This document shows positions 16,659 to 26,000 of a DNA stretch of 39,525 nt, piece after piece. The notes under the pieces are model-generated. The model ran no database searches, was not told the DNA's origin, and saw nothing but the letters and a program-made list of their open reading frames with translations. The translations under genes and the position numbers were made by a program. Source of the stretch: an uncultured Mucilaginibacter sp. (lineage in GTDB: Bacteria; Bacteroidota; Bacteroidia; Sphingobacteriales; Sphingobacteriaceae); the NCBI GenBank assembly GCA_903885865.1, contig CAISKH010000570.1:1-39525 (forward strand), in the 5' to 3' direction. Positions within the stretch are counted from its first letter, which is position 1. Each line of letters starts with the position of its first letter.

Positions 16659-16982
16659 ATGAAAGAGCAAACAATAGAAAACCAGGTAAAAATGTACCTG
16701 TACGACCTAATGAACACAGCTAAAGAACACGGTTTTAAAGCAGATGATAACTGGGAACTGAGTATGGTAACTGACACCGAAAGAATAAAAATTCAGAAAG
16801 ATTATTACCCTACTATCGCAACCAAAATAATCCCTGAGTTTTTATTGCAGGTTTTTCATTTAACAAAATTCAGGCTTAAACAGACCTTAAATAAAAATGA
16901 AGAAAGCCTGAATAACCGCAGCGTTGTAAATAACGAGCTGAATTATATAGTAGCGTTTAACCCCAAGCGGCCACGAACTTAG
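16659..16982 (+). CDS. Hypothetical protein, 107 aa
   Basis: This 107-residue soluble protein starts MKEQTIENQVKMYLYDLMN. Its N-terminal half is helical with an acidic centre (KEHGFKADDNWELSMVTDTE), and its basic tail ends NPKRPRT. There is no signal peptide, membrane segment or recognisable motif. It lies 2 bp after the 45-residue basic gene and is probably co-transcribed with it. The next gene is 118 bp away. Function is unknown. Confidence 0.6.
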   Translation: MKEQTIENQVKMYLYDLMNTAKEHGFKADDNWELSMVTDTERIKIQKDYYPTIATKIIPEFLLQVFHLTKFRLKQTLNKNEESLNNRSVVNNELNYIVAFNPKRPRT

Positions 16983-17100
16983 CCATATAGAATGGATTAA
17001 GGCTGGTTCTGAAGCAATTAAGTATGCAATTCGTGTATCTGAGGTAATTGCAGGATGCCCCCATGTTCTGTATATTAGTAGGTTAGTAGGTCAAAAAAAA

Positions 17101-17787
17101 ATGGTATTGAGTAGCGCAATAAAAATAAGGGCCATAATTACCGGTACAACCGGTATGGTTGGCGAAGGCGTAATGCGTGAGTGCCTGCTGCATCCGCAGG
17201 TGGAAGCGGTGTTGGTTATTAACCGAAGGCCGGGCGGTGTTAGCCATCCAAAATTAAAAGAAATTATTCACCGGAATTTTCTGGACCTTTCGGCTATCGA
17301 AGACCATTTAACGGGATATAACGCTTGTTTTTTTTGCCTCGGGGTGTCGTCTATAGGGATGAAGGAAGAGGAATACTTTAAGCTTACCCATACGTTAACG
17401 CTTAATGTTGCCCAAACGTTAAGCAAGCTTAACAAGGAGATGACCCTATGTTATATTTCAGGCGCCGGAACTGATAGCACAGAGAAAGGGCGGTCAATGT
17501 GGGCCAGGGTTAAAGGTAAAACCGAAAACGACCTGATGAAGCTGCCATTTAAAAAGGTATTCGCATTCAGGCCCGCTTTTATAAAACCTACCGCGGGATT
17601 AAAAAGAACACAAAAAGTGTATAAATATATTGCATGGCTATATCCATTTATGCGATTAGTGGCTCCCGGTGCAACCTGCACACTCAAAGAAATTGGCTTA
17701 GCCATGATTCACTCGGTAACGCGGGGATATGATAAAAATATCCTGGAAGTGAGTGATATTGTGGCTTTAGCAAAAGCTGATAATTAA
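17101..17787 (+). CDS. NAD(P)-binding epimerase-like (atypical SDR) protein
   Basis: This 228-residue Rossmann-fold protein has the dinucleotide loop ITGTTGMVGEGVM (about 13-25), a VINRRPGG strand end that may contact NADP phosphate, FFCLGVSSIGM and LCYISGAGTD. It lacks a classical YxxxK pair at the usual place, as in the atypical SDRs related to HTATIP2/YwnB that bind NAD(P)H without a defined reaction. FRPAFIKP near residue 160 matches the FRP(G/A) segment of that group. It stands alone between hypothetical genes. Cytoplasmic; substrate unknown. Confidence 0.75.
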   Translation: MVLSSAIKIRAIITGTTGMVGEGVMRECLLHPQVEAVLVINRRPGGVSHPKLKEIIHRNFLDLSAIEDHLTGYNACFFCLGVSSIGMKEEEYFKLTHTLTLNVAQTLSKLNKEMTLCYISGAGTDSTEKGRSMWARVKGKTENDLMKLPFKKVFAFRPAFIKPTAGLKRTQKVYKYIAWLYPFMRLVAPGATCTLKEIGLAMIHSVTRGYDKNILEVSDIVALAKADN

Positions 17788-17891
17788 TATCTTTATTTTC
17801 AATGTTTTATAAGAAAATATTCTTTCCATTTAAAACAATATTTGAATTTCGTTATTGTGTATAGGTCTTAGTATTGTCTTTCGCAATTATC

Positions 17892-19307
17892 ATGAAATCG
17901 CCCCTTATAAAAGAATACTTGTTCCTGTTCATCCTGGCAATATGTATAGCACCATTACGGGTTAAAGCCTATGGGATTTTAACGCATGAGGCCATTGTTG
18001 ACGCGAGTTGGGAAAAATCTATCAAGCCATTACTTAAAAACAGGTTTCCGGGCACTACCGATGCCGACCTGCTGATCGCGCATTCTTACGCTTACGGCGG
18101 CAGTTTAATGGCCGACATTGGTTACTCGCCTTATGGCAGCACCTATTTTACCAACCTGGTACACTATGTACGCAGCGGTGATTATGTAAGTAACCTCATC
18201 TCTGAATCGCAAAACCTGAATGAATTTGCTTTTTCCCTTGGTGCAATGTGCCATTACATGGCCGATAGGTACGGCCACTCAATAGGCACCAATCTGGTGG
18301 TGCCTATGGTGTACCCCAAAATAGAAAAAAAATACGGCAATGTTGTTACCTATGAGGACGATCATATATCGCATAGCCGGGTTGAAATTGCATTTGATGT
18401 TTTGCAAATAGCAAGGGGCAATTATGCCACGCAGGCATACCATGATTTTATTGGCTTTAATGTGGCAAAACCGGTATTGGAAAGAGCCTTTATAAAGACC
18501 TACGGGGAGGACCTTAACGAAGTATTCGGTAATTTAGACAAATCAATAAATAATTTCAGATGGGCCGTAAACAGCCTGATGCCTGTGGTTACCCGCAGTG
18601 CGTGGGAACTAAAAAAGGACGAAATAAAGAAAACTACCCCGGGTATTACCAGCCGCAAATTCAATTACCGAATGCACCGGAAAAAATATTTTGCAGAGTT
18701 TGGGAGCGATCTTGACAGGCCGAAATTTAAGGAGCGTTTAATAGCATTTTTTCTGAAAATAGTACCTAAAGTTGGCCCTTTCAGAATTTTCAGGTTTAAA
18801 GAAGTTGACCAGAAAGGTGAAAAACAATTTATTAAAAGTTTTGATACTGTGATGGCCAGGTACGCTGCTGCTTTAACCCAATTAGATTACAAAATCCCCA
18901 AATTATCTAATATTAATTTTGATACCGGAAATGCAACAGTGTATGGTGAGTATGAACTTACTGATAAAACTTATGATGACCTGGTTGATCATTTAGAAAA
19001 AAATAAATTTGCCGACCTTACAGCTCCGCTAAAAAAGAATATTCTTTCTTTTTACAGCAAGACTGATACAACTGCGCTGGCTAAGTACGACCCCTCTGGC
19101 TGGAAGAAAACAAGTACGACACTAAAAAAAATAGAAGCAACTCCTCCGGTACCTTCAGATAGTTTAAAAATAACGCCAACCCCTGTTGAAAAAACAGCAA
19201 TTAAAGCAGCCGATAAAGCTGTTGATAAGGCCGATAAAGCTGCTGACAAAGAAGTTGATAAAGCCGATAAGGCTTCTGATAAAGCTGCCGAAAAATCAAA
19301 ACCATAA
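17892..19307 (+). CDS. Secreted zinc-dependent phospholipase C-like protein with DKA-repeat tail
   Basis: I place the start at the ATG 17,892 (MKSPLIKEY) rather than an in-frame TTG at 17,874, giving 471 residues with a signal peptide ending VKAYG. The fold resembles the zinc-dependent phospholipase C / S1-P1 nuclease-like family. Possible metal ligands are His32 (ILTHEA), Asp75 (LMADIG), His91 (NLVHYV), and His121, Asp125 and His129 in CHYMADRYGHS. The C-terminal ~35 residues are a charged low-complexity repeat built on DKA(V/A)DK units (DNA 19,206-19,290). A lipid or phosphoester hydrolase outside the cytoplasm is likely. The real substrate is unknown, and many such Bacteroidota homologues are uncharacterised. 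Confidence 0.75.
   Translation: MKSPLIKEYLFLFILAICIAPLRVKAYGILTHEAIVDASWEKSIKPLLKNRFPGTTDADLLIAHSYAYGGSLMADIGYSPYGSTYFTNLVHYVRSGDYVSNLISESQNLNEFAFSLGAMCHYMADRYGHSIGTNLVVPMVYPKIEKKYGNVVTYEDDHISHSRVEIAFDVLQIARGNYATQAYHDFIGFNVAKPVLERAFIKTYGEDLNEVFGNLDKSINNFRWAVNSLMPVVTRSAWELKKDEIKKTTPGITSRKFNYRMHRKKYFAEFGSDLDRPKFKERLIAFFLKIVPKVGPFRIFRFKEVDQKGEKQFIKSFDTVMARYAAALTQLDYKIPKLSNINFDTGNATVYGEYELTDKTYDDLVDHLEKNKFADLTAPLKKNILSFYSKTDTTALAKYDPSGWKKTSTTLKKIEATPPVPSDSLKITPTPVEKTAIKAADKAVDKADKAADKEVDKADKASDKAAEKSKP
19206..19290 (+). repeat. In-frame GATAAAGC-type coding repeats
   Basis: Degenerate units around GATAAAGCT / GATAAGGCC are repeated in frame and encode D-K-A/E steps at the C-terminus of the phospholipase-like protein. 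Such repeats can gain or lose units by slippage. Confidence 0.7.
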
Positions 19308-19327
19308 AAGAGCGGCTATTCCCGATC

Positions 19328-19696
19328 TTATTTAAGATGTTTCTTTACAATGGCGATCAATTCGGCAAGATCAAACGGTTTTCTTAAATAACCATCGGCA
19401 AGGCCCGCCGCTGCTATTTCCTTGATATTACTTACTGCCGAAACAATAATAACAGGTATGTGGCTGGTATCAGGGTTTGATTTTAACTCCCTGCTTATTT
19501 GCTCGCCATTGGCATCGCTTTTCCATTCGGTAAGCCAGTTATCCAATAGCATCATATCAGGGGCAATTTGGCCCAGGGATTTAAGAATTTTAGCATCTTC
19601 GGATGAGACAACCTCATATCCCTCTTCCTCTAATACATAAACAATAGTATCCCTAATGTCTTTGTCATCCTCAATTACCAGTATCTTTTTAGCCAT
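19328..19696 (-). CDS. Single-domain response regulator (CheY-like receiver)
   Basis: This 122-residue receiver domain has no output domain. It has the acidic pair Asp10-Asp11 (ILVIEDDKD), phospho-acceptor Asp52 (DMMLLDNWL), PVIIVSA, and the conserved Lys in YLRKPFD. The ATG at 19,696 (MAKKILVI) is chosen over an upstream in-frame start that would add 11 unrelated residues. It has no adjacent kinase and is convergent with the phospholipase-like gene, so its kinase is encoded elsewhere. The FIST-linked hybrid kinase 9 kb away is one possible partner, but there is no evidence for that. A phosphorelay or stand-alone signalling role in the cytoplasm is inferred. Confidence 0.9.
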   Translation of the reverse strand: MAKKILVIEDDKDIRDTIVYVLEEEGYEVVSSEDAKILKSLGQIAPDMMLLDNWLTEWKSDANGEQISRELKSNPDTSHIPVIIVSAVSNIKEIAAAGLADGYLRKPFDLAELIAIVKKHLK

Positions 19697-19835
19697 TGCC
19701 TTGGTATATAATATACCATTAACACTCAAGCCTATACCTTTTGTTTTAACTGCCCCTGTTTTTTAGCAGAATTGTGACTTATGGAGTATGAATAAACTGA
19801 TTAACAGTCAATTCAATAATCCGATAATGCAATCA

Positions 19836-20417
19836 TTAAAAAGTTTTGCTATTAAAACAAACACGGCAGCGGGGTTCATAACTTTCTTTTTCGCCCAGCA
19901 ATACCTTTTCTTTACTTGGCACCAAACGGTACGAGTAAAGCGCCGGGTTACCGCATCTTACGCATACAGCGTGTACCTTGGTTACCGATTCGGCAATTGC
20001 CATTAAACCCGGCATAGGGCCAAAGGGGCGGCCCTTAAAATCCATATCTAAACCGGCAACAATTATGCGCACGCCCTTATTGGCCAATATGGTACATACC
20101 TCCGGCAGTTTATTGTCGAAAAATTGCGCCTCGTCAATGCCAATTACCTGGGTATGGCCGGCTAATAATAATATAGCTGCTGATTTATCAACTGGGGTAG
20201 AAGCTACGGCTCTCGAATCATGCGATACTACGTCGCTTTCATCATACCGCACATCAAGTTTTGGTTTAAATAGCTGCACGCTCAGCTTCGCAAAACGGGC
20301 GCGGTTTATTCGTCGTATCAACTCTTCGGTTTTCCCCGAAAACATTGAACCGCAAATAACCTCGATACCGCCTCCGCTTTCATTTTTTCGCTTAAAAATT
20401 TCCTCGCTGAGCTGCAT
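19836..20417 (-). CDS. tdk: Thymidine kinase (type II)
   Basis: This 193-residue enzyme phosphorylates thymidine to dTMP in the pyrimidine salvage pathway, in the cytoplasm. It has the P-loop GSMFSGKT (23-30), the catalytic base in GIDEAQFF (Glu96), LDMDFKGRPFG, and a four-cysteine zinc site (CVRC at 152-155 and CRVC at 184-187). The length is normal. It is divergent from the acidic hypothetical gene, with under 80 bp between starts, so their promoters must be close or overlapping. Confidence 0.97.
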   Translation of the reverse strand: MQLSEEIFKRKNESGGGIEVICGSMFSGKTEELIRRINRARFAKLSVQLFKPKLDVRYDESDVVSHDSRAVASTPVDKSAAILLLAGHTQVIGIDEAQFFDNKLPEVCTILANKGVRIIVAGLDMDFKGRPFGPMPGLMAIAESVTKVHAVCVRCGNPALYSYRLVPSKEKVLLGEKESYEPRCRVCFNSKTF

Positions 20418-20492
20418 GTTAAACTTATTGTAAGGGTCTAATATCAGAATTTAATGCTTAATTTTGATAAGCATTTTTTCTTAAAGCATACC

Positions 20493-21335
20493 ATGAACCA
20501 ACTGGAAGTATTTAATAAGATAGGCGGCATCATCAAAGAGCTTAATGACCAGTATAAATATCTTGAAGCCAACCCCGCAGAGTTAAACGAACTTGAACTG
20601 GAGCTTTTTGTTGCCAATGCCCATTTTTTGGCCGATCATTCAGAAATATTAAGTAAACTAAACCTGCGGACCAGGGCCGAAAAGCCCGTTATAAATAAAC
20701 AGGAAGGCAACGAAAAATATTTTGAGCCGATTGCCCAGCAGCCCGTTATTCAGGACAAAACGGTGGCTGAAACCGGTGACGAGCCGTCGGGTTTAGATAT
20801 TTCGGCACATAGCCCCGAGGATACTTATTCCTTTATACGGGAAGAGCCTGAAATTATAAGACATGAGCTAGAAATTGACGAAACAGCGTTCACGGATGAA
20901 GAAATTAAGGAAGATGAATTACTTATTGAAAAAGAAAAAGCTGAAGAATTAGCCAAAGAGCCGTCCCCGCTTAAAGAAGAATTGAAGCCCGCGGCCAAAA
21001 AGAAAAATGCCGGCAAGGAAGAAATAATCACCATTAATCAAAAAATATCATCGACATTAAATAATACGGCCAGCATAACTGCGCAGGCGGGCGCACAGCC
21101 GGTAACCAACCTAAAAAATGCCATAACGCTGAATGAAAAATTGCTGTATATTAAAGATCTTTTCAGGGGTTACAACCTTGCTTACAGCGAAGCCATAGAA
21201 ATACTTAACCGCTTTAATACATTTGAAGAAGCCGAGCGCTTTTTAAATAAAAACTACGTGATGAAAAACGACTGGGAAAGTAAGCCGGATACAACTGAAA
21301 AATTTTATGAGTTGTTGAGGAGAAGGTACTGTTAG
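20493..21335 (+). CDS. Conserved hypothetical acidic protein
   Basis: The protein is about 280 residues when started at the ATG 20,493 (MNQLEVFNKIGGIIKELN); an ATG at 20,454 would add 13 residues and is less like a natural start. The N-terminal helical part (ELELELFVANAHFLADHSEIL) and the C-terminal part (KDLFRGYNLAYSEAIEILNRF) look conserved. They are joined by a long acidic, disordered-looking middle (about 65-190). There is no signal peptide or membrane segment. I recall similar proteins in Sphingobacteriaceae and relatives without a known role. It is convergent with rodA (30 bp apart) and divergent from tdk. Confidence 0.7.
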   Translation: MNQLEVFNKIGGIIKELNDQYKYLEANPAELNELELELFVANAHFLADHSEILSKLNLRTRAEKPVINKQEGNEKYFEPIAQQPVIQDKTVAETGDEPSGLDISAHSPEDTYSFIREEPEIIRHELEIDETAFTDEEIKEDELLIEKEKAEELAKEPSPLKEELKPAAKKKNAGKEEIITINQKISSTLNNTASITAQAGAQPVTNLKNAITLNEKLLYIKDLFRGYNLAYSEAIEILNRFNTFEEAERFLNKNYVMKNDWESKPDTTEKFYELLRRRYC

Positions 21336-21365
21336 TAGCAGCGGAGGTGTTACTGAAACTTAAAA

Positions 21366-22637
21366 TTACGCGTATATCATTCCCATCCTGTTCGAATCAA
21401 GCTTGATTAGGGTAAAAAGCATGATAGTAAAGCTTAGCAGCGACGAACCGCCGTAGCTGATGAGGGGGAGCGGAATGCCTATTACCGGCATAATGCCAAT
21501 TGTCATGCCGATATTAATAACGACATGGAAAAATATAACCGACCCGACGCCATAGGCATAAATACGCGAGAAAGGCGATCGCTGGCGTTCGGCAATATAT
21601 ATTATCCGCAATACTAAAAGCAAGTACAAACCTAATACCACAACTGATCCGGCGAAGCCGAATTCTTCGCCTACGGTACAAAAAATAAAATCGGTGCCCT
21701 GCTCGGGCACATACCTGTACATGGTTTGCGTACCGCGCATATAACCCTTACCCCAAAGCTTGCCCGAGCCAATGGCTATCAGTGATTGATGGACGTTATA
21801 TCCCTTTCCTTTCGGGTCGCTTTTTATTCCAAGCACTATGTCGATGCGCACTTTTTGGTGCGGTTCTAAAACGCTGTTGTACAAAAATTTTACGCTACAA
21901 ACAAAGGCTATTAATATAGCGGCACCCACCAATACGGTAAACACTAATTTTTTATTGCGCCTGAATACCAGGACAATTAATACGGCAAGACCTATAAGCA
22001 CGCCAATAATAAGCAGTATATTATTTAACTTAAGCGTTAAAACAAACAGTGTAATAAATAACCCCTCCAGTACCAAAAAATAAGGCGAAAGCCCCTCGCG
22101 GTATAAAACAAAAAGCAAGCAGCTAAACACTAAGGTTGAACCGGCATCTCCCTGCAATAGTATGAGCATCATTGGGAAAAAAATGATCGCAGCTGCGATA
22201 GCAAAAGATTTAATTTCCGTCACTTTTATATTGACCCCGCTTAAATAACGGGCAAGTAAAAGGCAGGTGGCAAATTTGGCAAACTCTGCAGGCTGCAGCC
22301 TTAAGCCTCCCGGCAAGGCTATCCAGGCCTGGTTGCCTTTAACCCTATGCCCTATAACCAATACCAGTATTAACAGGATAATTGTAAGGGCATACAGAAC
22401 AGGCGCAAGTGCCGACAGGAAGCGGCTCTCCAATAAAAGAATAAACACCCCCAACACTACAGATACGATAACAAATATAAACTGCTTGCCGTAATCGGTA
22501 TCAACATCGAGAATATAAGGATGCCGCGGGTCGTACATTGCCGAATGGATGCTGAACAGGCCAATAGTACACAGCGCCAGGTAAATAAATACCATTAACC
22601 AATCAACATTAAAAAAGAAACTGCGCTGGTTATTCAT
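21366..22637 (-). CDS. rodA: RodA peptidoglycan glycosyltransferase (SEDS family)
   Basis: This 423-residue polytopic membrane protein of the SEDS family polymerises lipid II in the elongasome together with PBP2. Landmarks are VKGNQAWIALPGGLRLQPAEFAK, GDAGSTLVF, GKGYMRGTQTMYRYVPEQGTDFIF and the C-terminal GIPLPLISYGGSS, with about ten membrane segments. The start overlaps the end of mrdA by 8 bp, as in many Bacteroidota mre clusters. It is the last gene of the leftward cluster and is convergent with the acidic hypothetical gene. Confidence 0.96.
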   Translation of the reverse strand: MNNQRSFFFNVDWLMVFIYLALCTIGLFSIHSAMYDPRHPYILDVDTDYGKQFIFVIVSVVLGVFILLLESRFLSALAPVLYALTIILLILVLVIGHRVKGNQAWIALPGGLRLQPAEFAKFATCLLLARYLSGVNIKVTEIKSFAIAAAIIFFPMMLILLQGDAGSTLVFSCLLFVLYREGLSPYFLVLEGLFITLFVLTLKLNNILLIIGVLIGLAVLIVLVFRRNKKLVFTVLVGAAILIAFVCSVKFLYNSVLEPHQKVRIDIVLGIKSDPKGKGYNVHQSLIAIGSGKLWGKGYMRGTQTMYRYVPEQGTDFIFCTVGEEFGFAGSVVVLGLYLLLVLRIIYIAERQRSPFSRIYAYGVGSVIFFHVVINIGMTIGIMPVIGIPLPLISYGGSSLLSFTIMLFTLIKLDSNRMGMIYA

Positions 22638-24621
22638 TTTCCTTTTGTTTAATAGCTGCCAAATATTTTACAGACGGATCTCTTTTATTTTTATTCGATG
22701 CAGATTTTACGGGGCCAATTTTACGCGCCGAATCCAATCTTGATTTTTTTAGGCTATCCAGCTGCGCTCTTTTTTTATTATGCTGATAGTAGGTACTCAG
22801 GTCAGGCAGCAAGTTGGCGTTCATGATGCGGTTAAACTCATCCTGCGGACGGGAGATGGTGCCGGTTAAGTATTTTTCGACCAGATAGCTGGCTATAGGA
22901 GCCGCCCAATTTGCGCCCTGCCCGCCATTTTCAACTACTACCGCGATAGCTATTCTTGGATGATCGCGCGGGGCAAATGCCACAAAGACCGAGTTAGGTT
23001 TGCCATGCGTATTATCCGCTGTCCCCGTTTTTCCGCACATCACTATTCCTGGTATTTTTGAGGCCGCCGCAGTACCATGATCTACTACGGCCTGCATGCC
23101 ATCAATAACCGGCTCAAAATATTGCCCGCTAATACCTACATTATGTTTTACGGTATCTTCGGGGCGCACTACATTGCGGGTGCCAATGCTTTTTATCAGA
23201 TGGGGTAAATAATAATATCCGTGGTTAGCAATTGTGCATTCAATATTTGCTAATTGTAATGGAGTGGCATCAAGTTCGCCCTGCCCAATAGCCAACGGAA
23301 TAATTGTACTTGAGCGCCATCCACCGCGATTATACATCTTATCATAATTCTGGGCAGTAGGTAAATTGCCCCGCTTTTCGTTTGGCATATCCAACCCCAG
23401 CTTTCGGCCTAAACCAAATTTGGCAACATTTTCGCGCCAGCTGCTAAAAGCAGGCAATATATCTTTACGGCCTGCCGCGTTCATTATCCGTTCAAAAACC
23501 ATTGAAAAATAACCATTGCAAGATACGGCCACCGCACTGCTCAAGTTAACGGTTCCGTGTGCTTCATGGTTATAGCATGAGATTTTACGGTTACCAGCCC
23601 AATAATAACCGGGGCAGTTGTAAGTAGTTTCCGGTGTAATAATGCCTGCCTGCAAAGCAATGAGTGCGCTTAACGGTTTAAAGGACGATCCGGGACGGTA
23701 ATAAGCCTGTATTGGGCGTACCAGGAATGGGCTGTACGGATCATTATATAGTTTTGCCGCATTATTGCCGCGTTCACGCCCAACCATAAGGTTGGGATCA
23801 TAAGTTGGGCTGCTTACAAAGGCTAATATTTCACCTGTCGACGGTTCAATGGCAACAATACTACCCACTTTATTTTGCATTAATTTTTCGCCCAGTTTTT
23901 GTATGTTTATTTCTAATGATGAGGTTAAGCGTTCGCCCGGTACGGCTACTGTATCATATGCGCCGTTCGCATACGACCCTTTTTGGATCCCCCGCGAATC
24001 AACCATCATATTTTTCACGCCGCGCTGTCCGCGTAAAACATTTTCATAAGCTTTTTCAACACCGGTGGAGCCAATATAATCGCCCGGGCGGTAATAGCCG
24101 CCTGAATTTTTTATATCAACGTCTTTTACCTCACTAATATATCCTAAGAATTGGGCAGCTGTCGAATCGGGGTAAGTGCGTACCGGGTGGGGGTCGACGG
24201 TGAACCCGGGGAATTCTGATAACCGTTCCTGCAAAGAAGCATATAGCTGCGGCGATAATTGCTGCTCGAAAGGGGATTGCAGCACATGCGAATATTTTTC
24301 AGCTTTTAAAAGGCGTTTGTCAAACTCGGCTTTATCTATGCCAATTAATTTGCAAAATTCTAAAGTATCAAACGGCTTAACATCTTTTGGGGTTACGCTG
24401 ATATCATATACGAGGCTATTTTGAACCAGTATCTTTCCATTACGGTCTAATATTGGCCCGCGGTCGGGGAATTGGATGATCTTACGGTTAACATTGCTAT
24501 TGGCATATAATAGGTATTTATCGTCAACTATTTGTATATAAAATAGCCGGGCAAGCAATATCAGTATAATAGTGATAAAAACGCCCCCGATAACGTAACG
24601 CCGCTCAAAAAATTTATTCAT
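22630..24621 (-). CDS. mrdA: Penicillin-binding protein 2 (elongasome transpeptidase)
   Basis: This 663-residue class B PBP has one N-terminal membrane helix (about 10-30), a pedestal/dimerisation domain (about 50-230, RGPILDRNG), and the transpeptidase domain with SSFK (Ser312, Lys315), SCN (367-369) and KTG (531-533). It cross-links peptidoglycan during side-wall growth and works with RodA, which is encoded directly downstream. It overlaps mreD by 4 bp and rodA by 8 bp. The C-terminal ~50 residues are a basic extension (KRAQLDSLKKSRLDSARK). Confidence 0.96.
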   Translation of the reverse strand: MNKFFERRYVIGGVFITIILILLARLFYIQIVDDKYLLYANSNVNRKIIQFPDRGPILDRNGKILVQNSLVYDISVTPKDVKPFDTLEFCKLIGIDKAEFDKRLLKAEKYSHVLQSPFEQQLSPQLYASLQERLSEFPGFTVDPHPVRTYPDSTAAQFLGYISEVKDVDIKNSGGYYRPGDYIGSTGVEKAYENVLRGQRGVKNMMVDSRGIQKGSYANGAYDTVAVPGERLTSSLEINIQKLGEKLMQNKVGSIVAIEPSTGEILAFVSSPTYDPNLMVGRERGNNAAKLYNDPYSPFLVRPIQAYYRPGSSFKPLSALIALQAGIITPETTYNCPGYYWAGNRKISCYNHEAHGTVNLSSAVAVSCNGYFSMVFERIMNAAGRKDILPAFSSWRENVAKFGLGRKLGLDMPNEKRGNLPTAQNYDKMYNRGGWRSSTIIPLAIGQGELDATPLQLANIECTIANHGYYYLPHLIKSIGTRNVVRPEDTVKHNVGISGQYFEPVIDGMQAVVDHGTAAASKIPGIVMCGKTGTADNTHGKPNSVFVAFAPRDHPRIAIAVVVENGGQGANWAAPIASYLVEKYLTGTISRPQDEFNRIMNANLLPDLSTYYQHNKKRAQLDSLKKSRLDSARKIGPVKSASNKNKRDPSVKYLAAIKQKENE

Positions 24622-25136
24622 TTACGTTCTTTGCTCCTAAAGAATAATAAGGCTGAAACCAGCATTAAAAATACGGTAAAAATTGTACTTAACACTACGC
24701 GGCCCAGCGTGTACCTGATCTCGGAAAAGCGAAAAACTTCGAGGTTAAACAAAAAGAAATGATGAAACAAAGTAAGTATAAGCGCGTAGGTAAAAAACCA
24801 CCTGAAACCCATTATGCTTAAGGTTGGTTCGGGCTCATTGTCAAAGCCTTCTTTTTGTACAGTTATGCTGATAAATAAGATACGAACAAATGCCAGCAGC
24901 ACACAGGCCGTTGCATGAAGGCCGGGCGTATCGTAAAAAGCATCAATAGTTAACCCCATTAAAAACGATACGGCAAACAATACCAGGTTAGGTGTTTCAA
25001 ACGGGAGCAGCAAAATAAAAAGAATATACAAATAGGGCGCAGACAGATCGTACAGCGTAATATTTTTCAATAAAAACACTTGTACAAAAACCAATAAAAT
25101 AAACCTTGCCAGGTTAACAATTATAGCCCTACTCAT
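24618..25136 (-). CDS. mreD: Rod-shape-determining membrane protein MreD
   Basis: This 172-residue integral membrane protein has about five hydrophobic segments and begins MSRAIIVNLARFILLVFVQV. Its sequence is poorly conserved, but its place between mreC (8-bp overlap) and mrdA (4-bp overlap) and its length fit MreD. It links the MreB filament to PBP2/RodA in the inner membrane. Confidence 0.9.
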   Translation of the reverse strand: MSRAIIVNLARFILLVFVQVFLLKNITLYDLSAPYLYILFILLLPFETPNLVLFAVSFLMGLTIDAFYDTPGLHATACVLLAFVRILFISITVQKEGFDNEPEPTLSIMGFRWFFTYALILTLFHHFFLFNLEVFRFSEIRYTLGRVVLSTIFTVFLMLVSALLFFRSKERK

Positions 25137-25962
25137 CTTTTTTTTCCTGGGCCTCCAGTCCCAATTGTTCTTTGGCCAGTTTGTTAACTACAACATATAC
25201 GTATTGTAGTTTGCTAAAATCGACAGATAAGGCAACTTCCATATTTAGTGACGAACCACCCTCTGTTGCACGCAGGTTACTTACTTTGCCATAAAGCAAG
25301 CCGGCCGGGAAAAGCGAATGTTCGGAACTAACTACTTTTTCGCCAAGCTTTGGCTGGGCGTTGTTGGATACATCTATCAGTAAGCCTTTATGTGGATCGA
25401 TTTTGCTGCCCCAGATAAACGAGCCGATATCTTTATGATCGGCCAACATTGCGCTGAAGCGGGTATCTTTATGTAAAACAGATTGCACAACCGCAAAGTG
25501 TTGTGAAACGTTAATTATTTTGCCTACTATCCCGGCATCGCAAATAACGCCCATACCTTTTTCTATATGGGCATTACTACCCAGGTTGATGGTGATATAA
25601 TTGCTGCGTCGGTTAACAGAGTTGTTGATAACCTTGGCTACAATATATTCATATTGCTGTTTGTAAATGGTATCGGTTATTTTGCGCTTTGCGATGCTAT
25701 CAATGTAAAATGACGACTTAAGCTGGTTGCGCAGCCGGGCATTTTGCCTTGCCAAACTATCATTAACCTCGCTTAAGGACAGATAGTCCTTCAAATGGTC
25801 TACCCGGGCATATAAATTACCGGTAACCTGGTTGGTGCTGTTAATGAATGTAGCTTTTTGAAAAGAATTGTATTTGATGTAGATAATGAGCGCACTCACC
25901 TCAAATATAATGAACAGAAAAAATGCGTTGTACTTAGTGATGAAGATCAAGAGGTTACGCAT
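25129..25962 (-). CDS. mreC: Rod-shape-determining protein MreC
   Basis: This 277-residue protein has one N-terminal membrane helix (about 10-28), a periplasmic coiled coil (about 55-90, NDSLARQNARLRNQL) and the beta-barrel MreC core (about 108-265). Core landmarks are INLGSNAHIEKGMGVI, GIVGKIINVSQHFAVVQSVLHKD and LGEKVVSSEHSLFPAGLLYGKV. It acts as a periplasmic scaffold that activates PBP2. It overlaps mreD by 8 bp. Its start codon lies immediately next to a heptamer-repeat array that separates it from the four-helix-bundle insertion. Confidence 0.94.
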   Translation of the reverse strand: MRNLLIFITKYNAFFLFIIFEVSALIIYIKYNSFQKATFINSTNQVTGNLYARVDHLKDYLSLSEVNDSLARQNARLRNQLKSSFYIDSIAKRKITDTIYKQQYEYIVAKVINNSVNRRSNYITINLGSNAHIEKGMGVICDAGIVGKIINVSQHFAVVQSVLHKDTRFSAMLADHKDIGSFIWGSKIDPHKGLLIDVSNNAQPKLGEKVVSSEHSLFPAGLLYGKVSNLRATEGGSSLNMEVALSVDFSKLQYVYVVVNKLAKEQLGLEAQEKKDE

Positions 25963-25964
25963 CT

Positions 25965-26000
25965 TTAGTGATTAGTTGACTGGTGATTAGAGATTAGTTG
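25965..26000 (+). repeat. TGATTAG-type heptamer array, left flank of four-helix-bundle gene
   Basis: Degenerate copies of (T/A)GATTAG are visible: TTAGTGATTAG, GGTGATTAG and AGATTAG. The array overlaps the last codons and stop of the four-helix-bundle gene and begins just after the mreC start codon. The array at 26,386-26,427 is its inverted counterpart. Confidence 0.7.

Noticed and set aside
19328..19696. Response regulator as the output partner of the FIST-linked kinase
   Set aside because: It lies 9 kb away on its own; there is no sequence evidence for the pairing.
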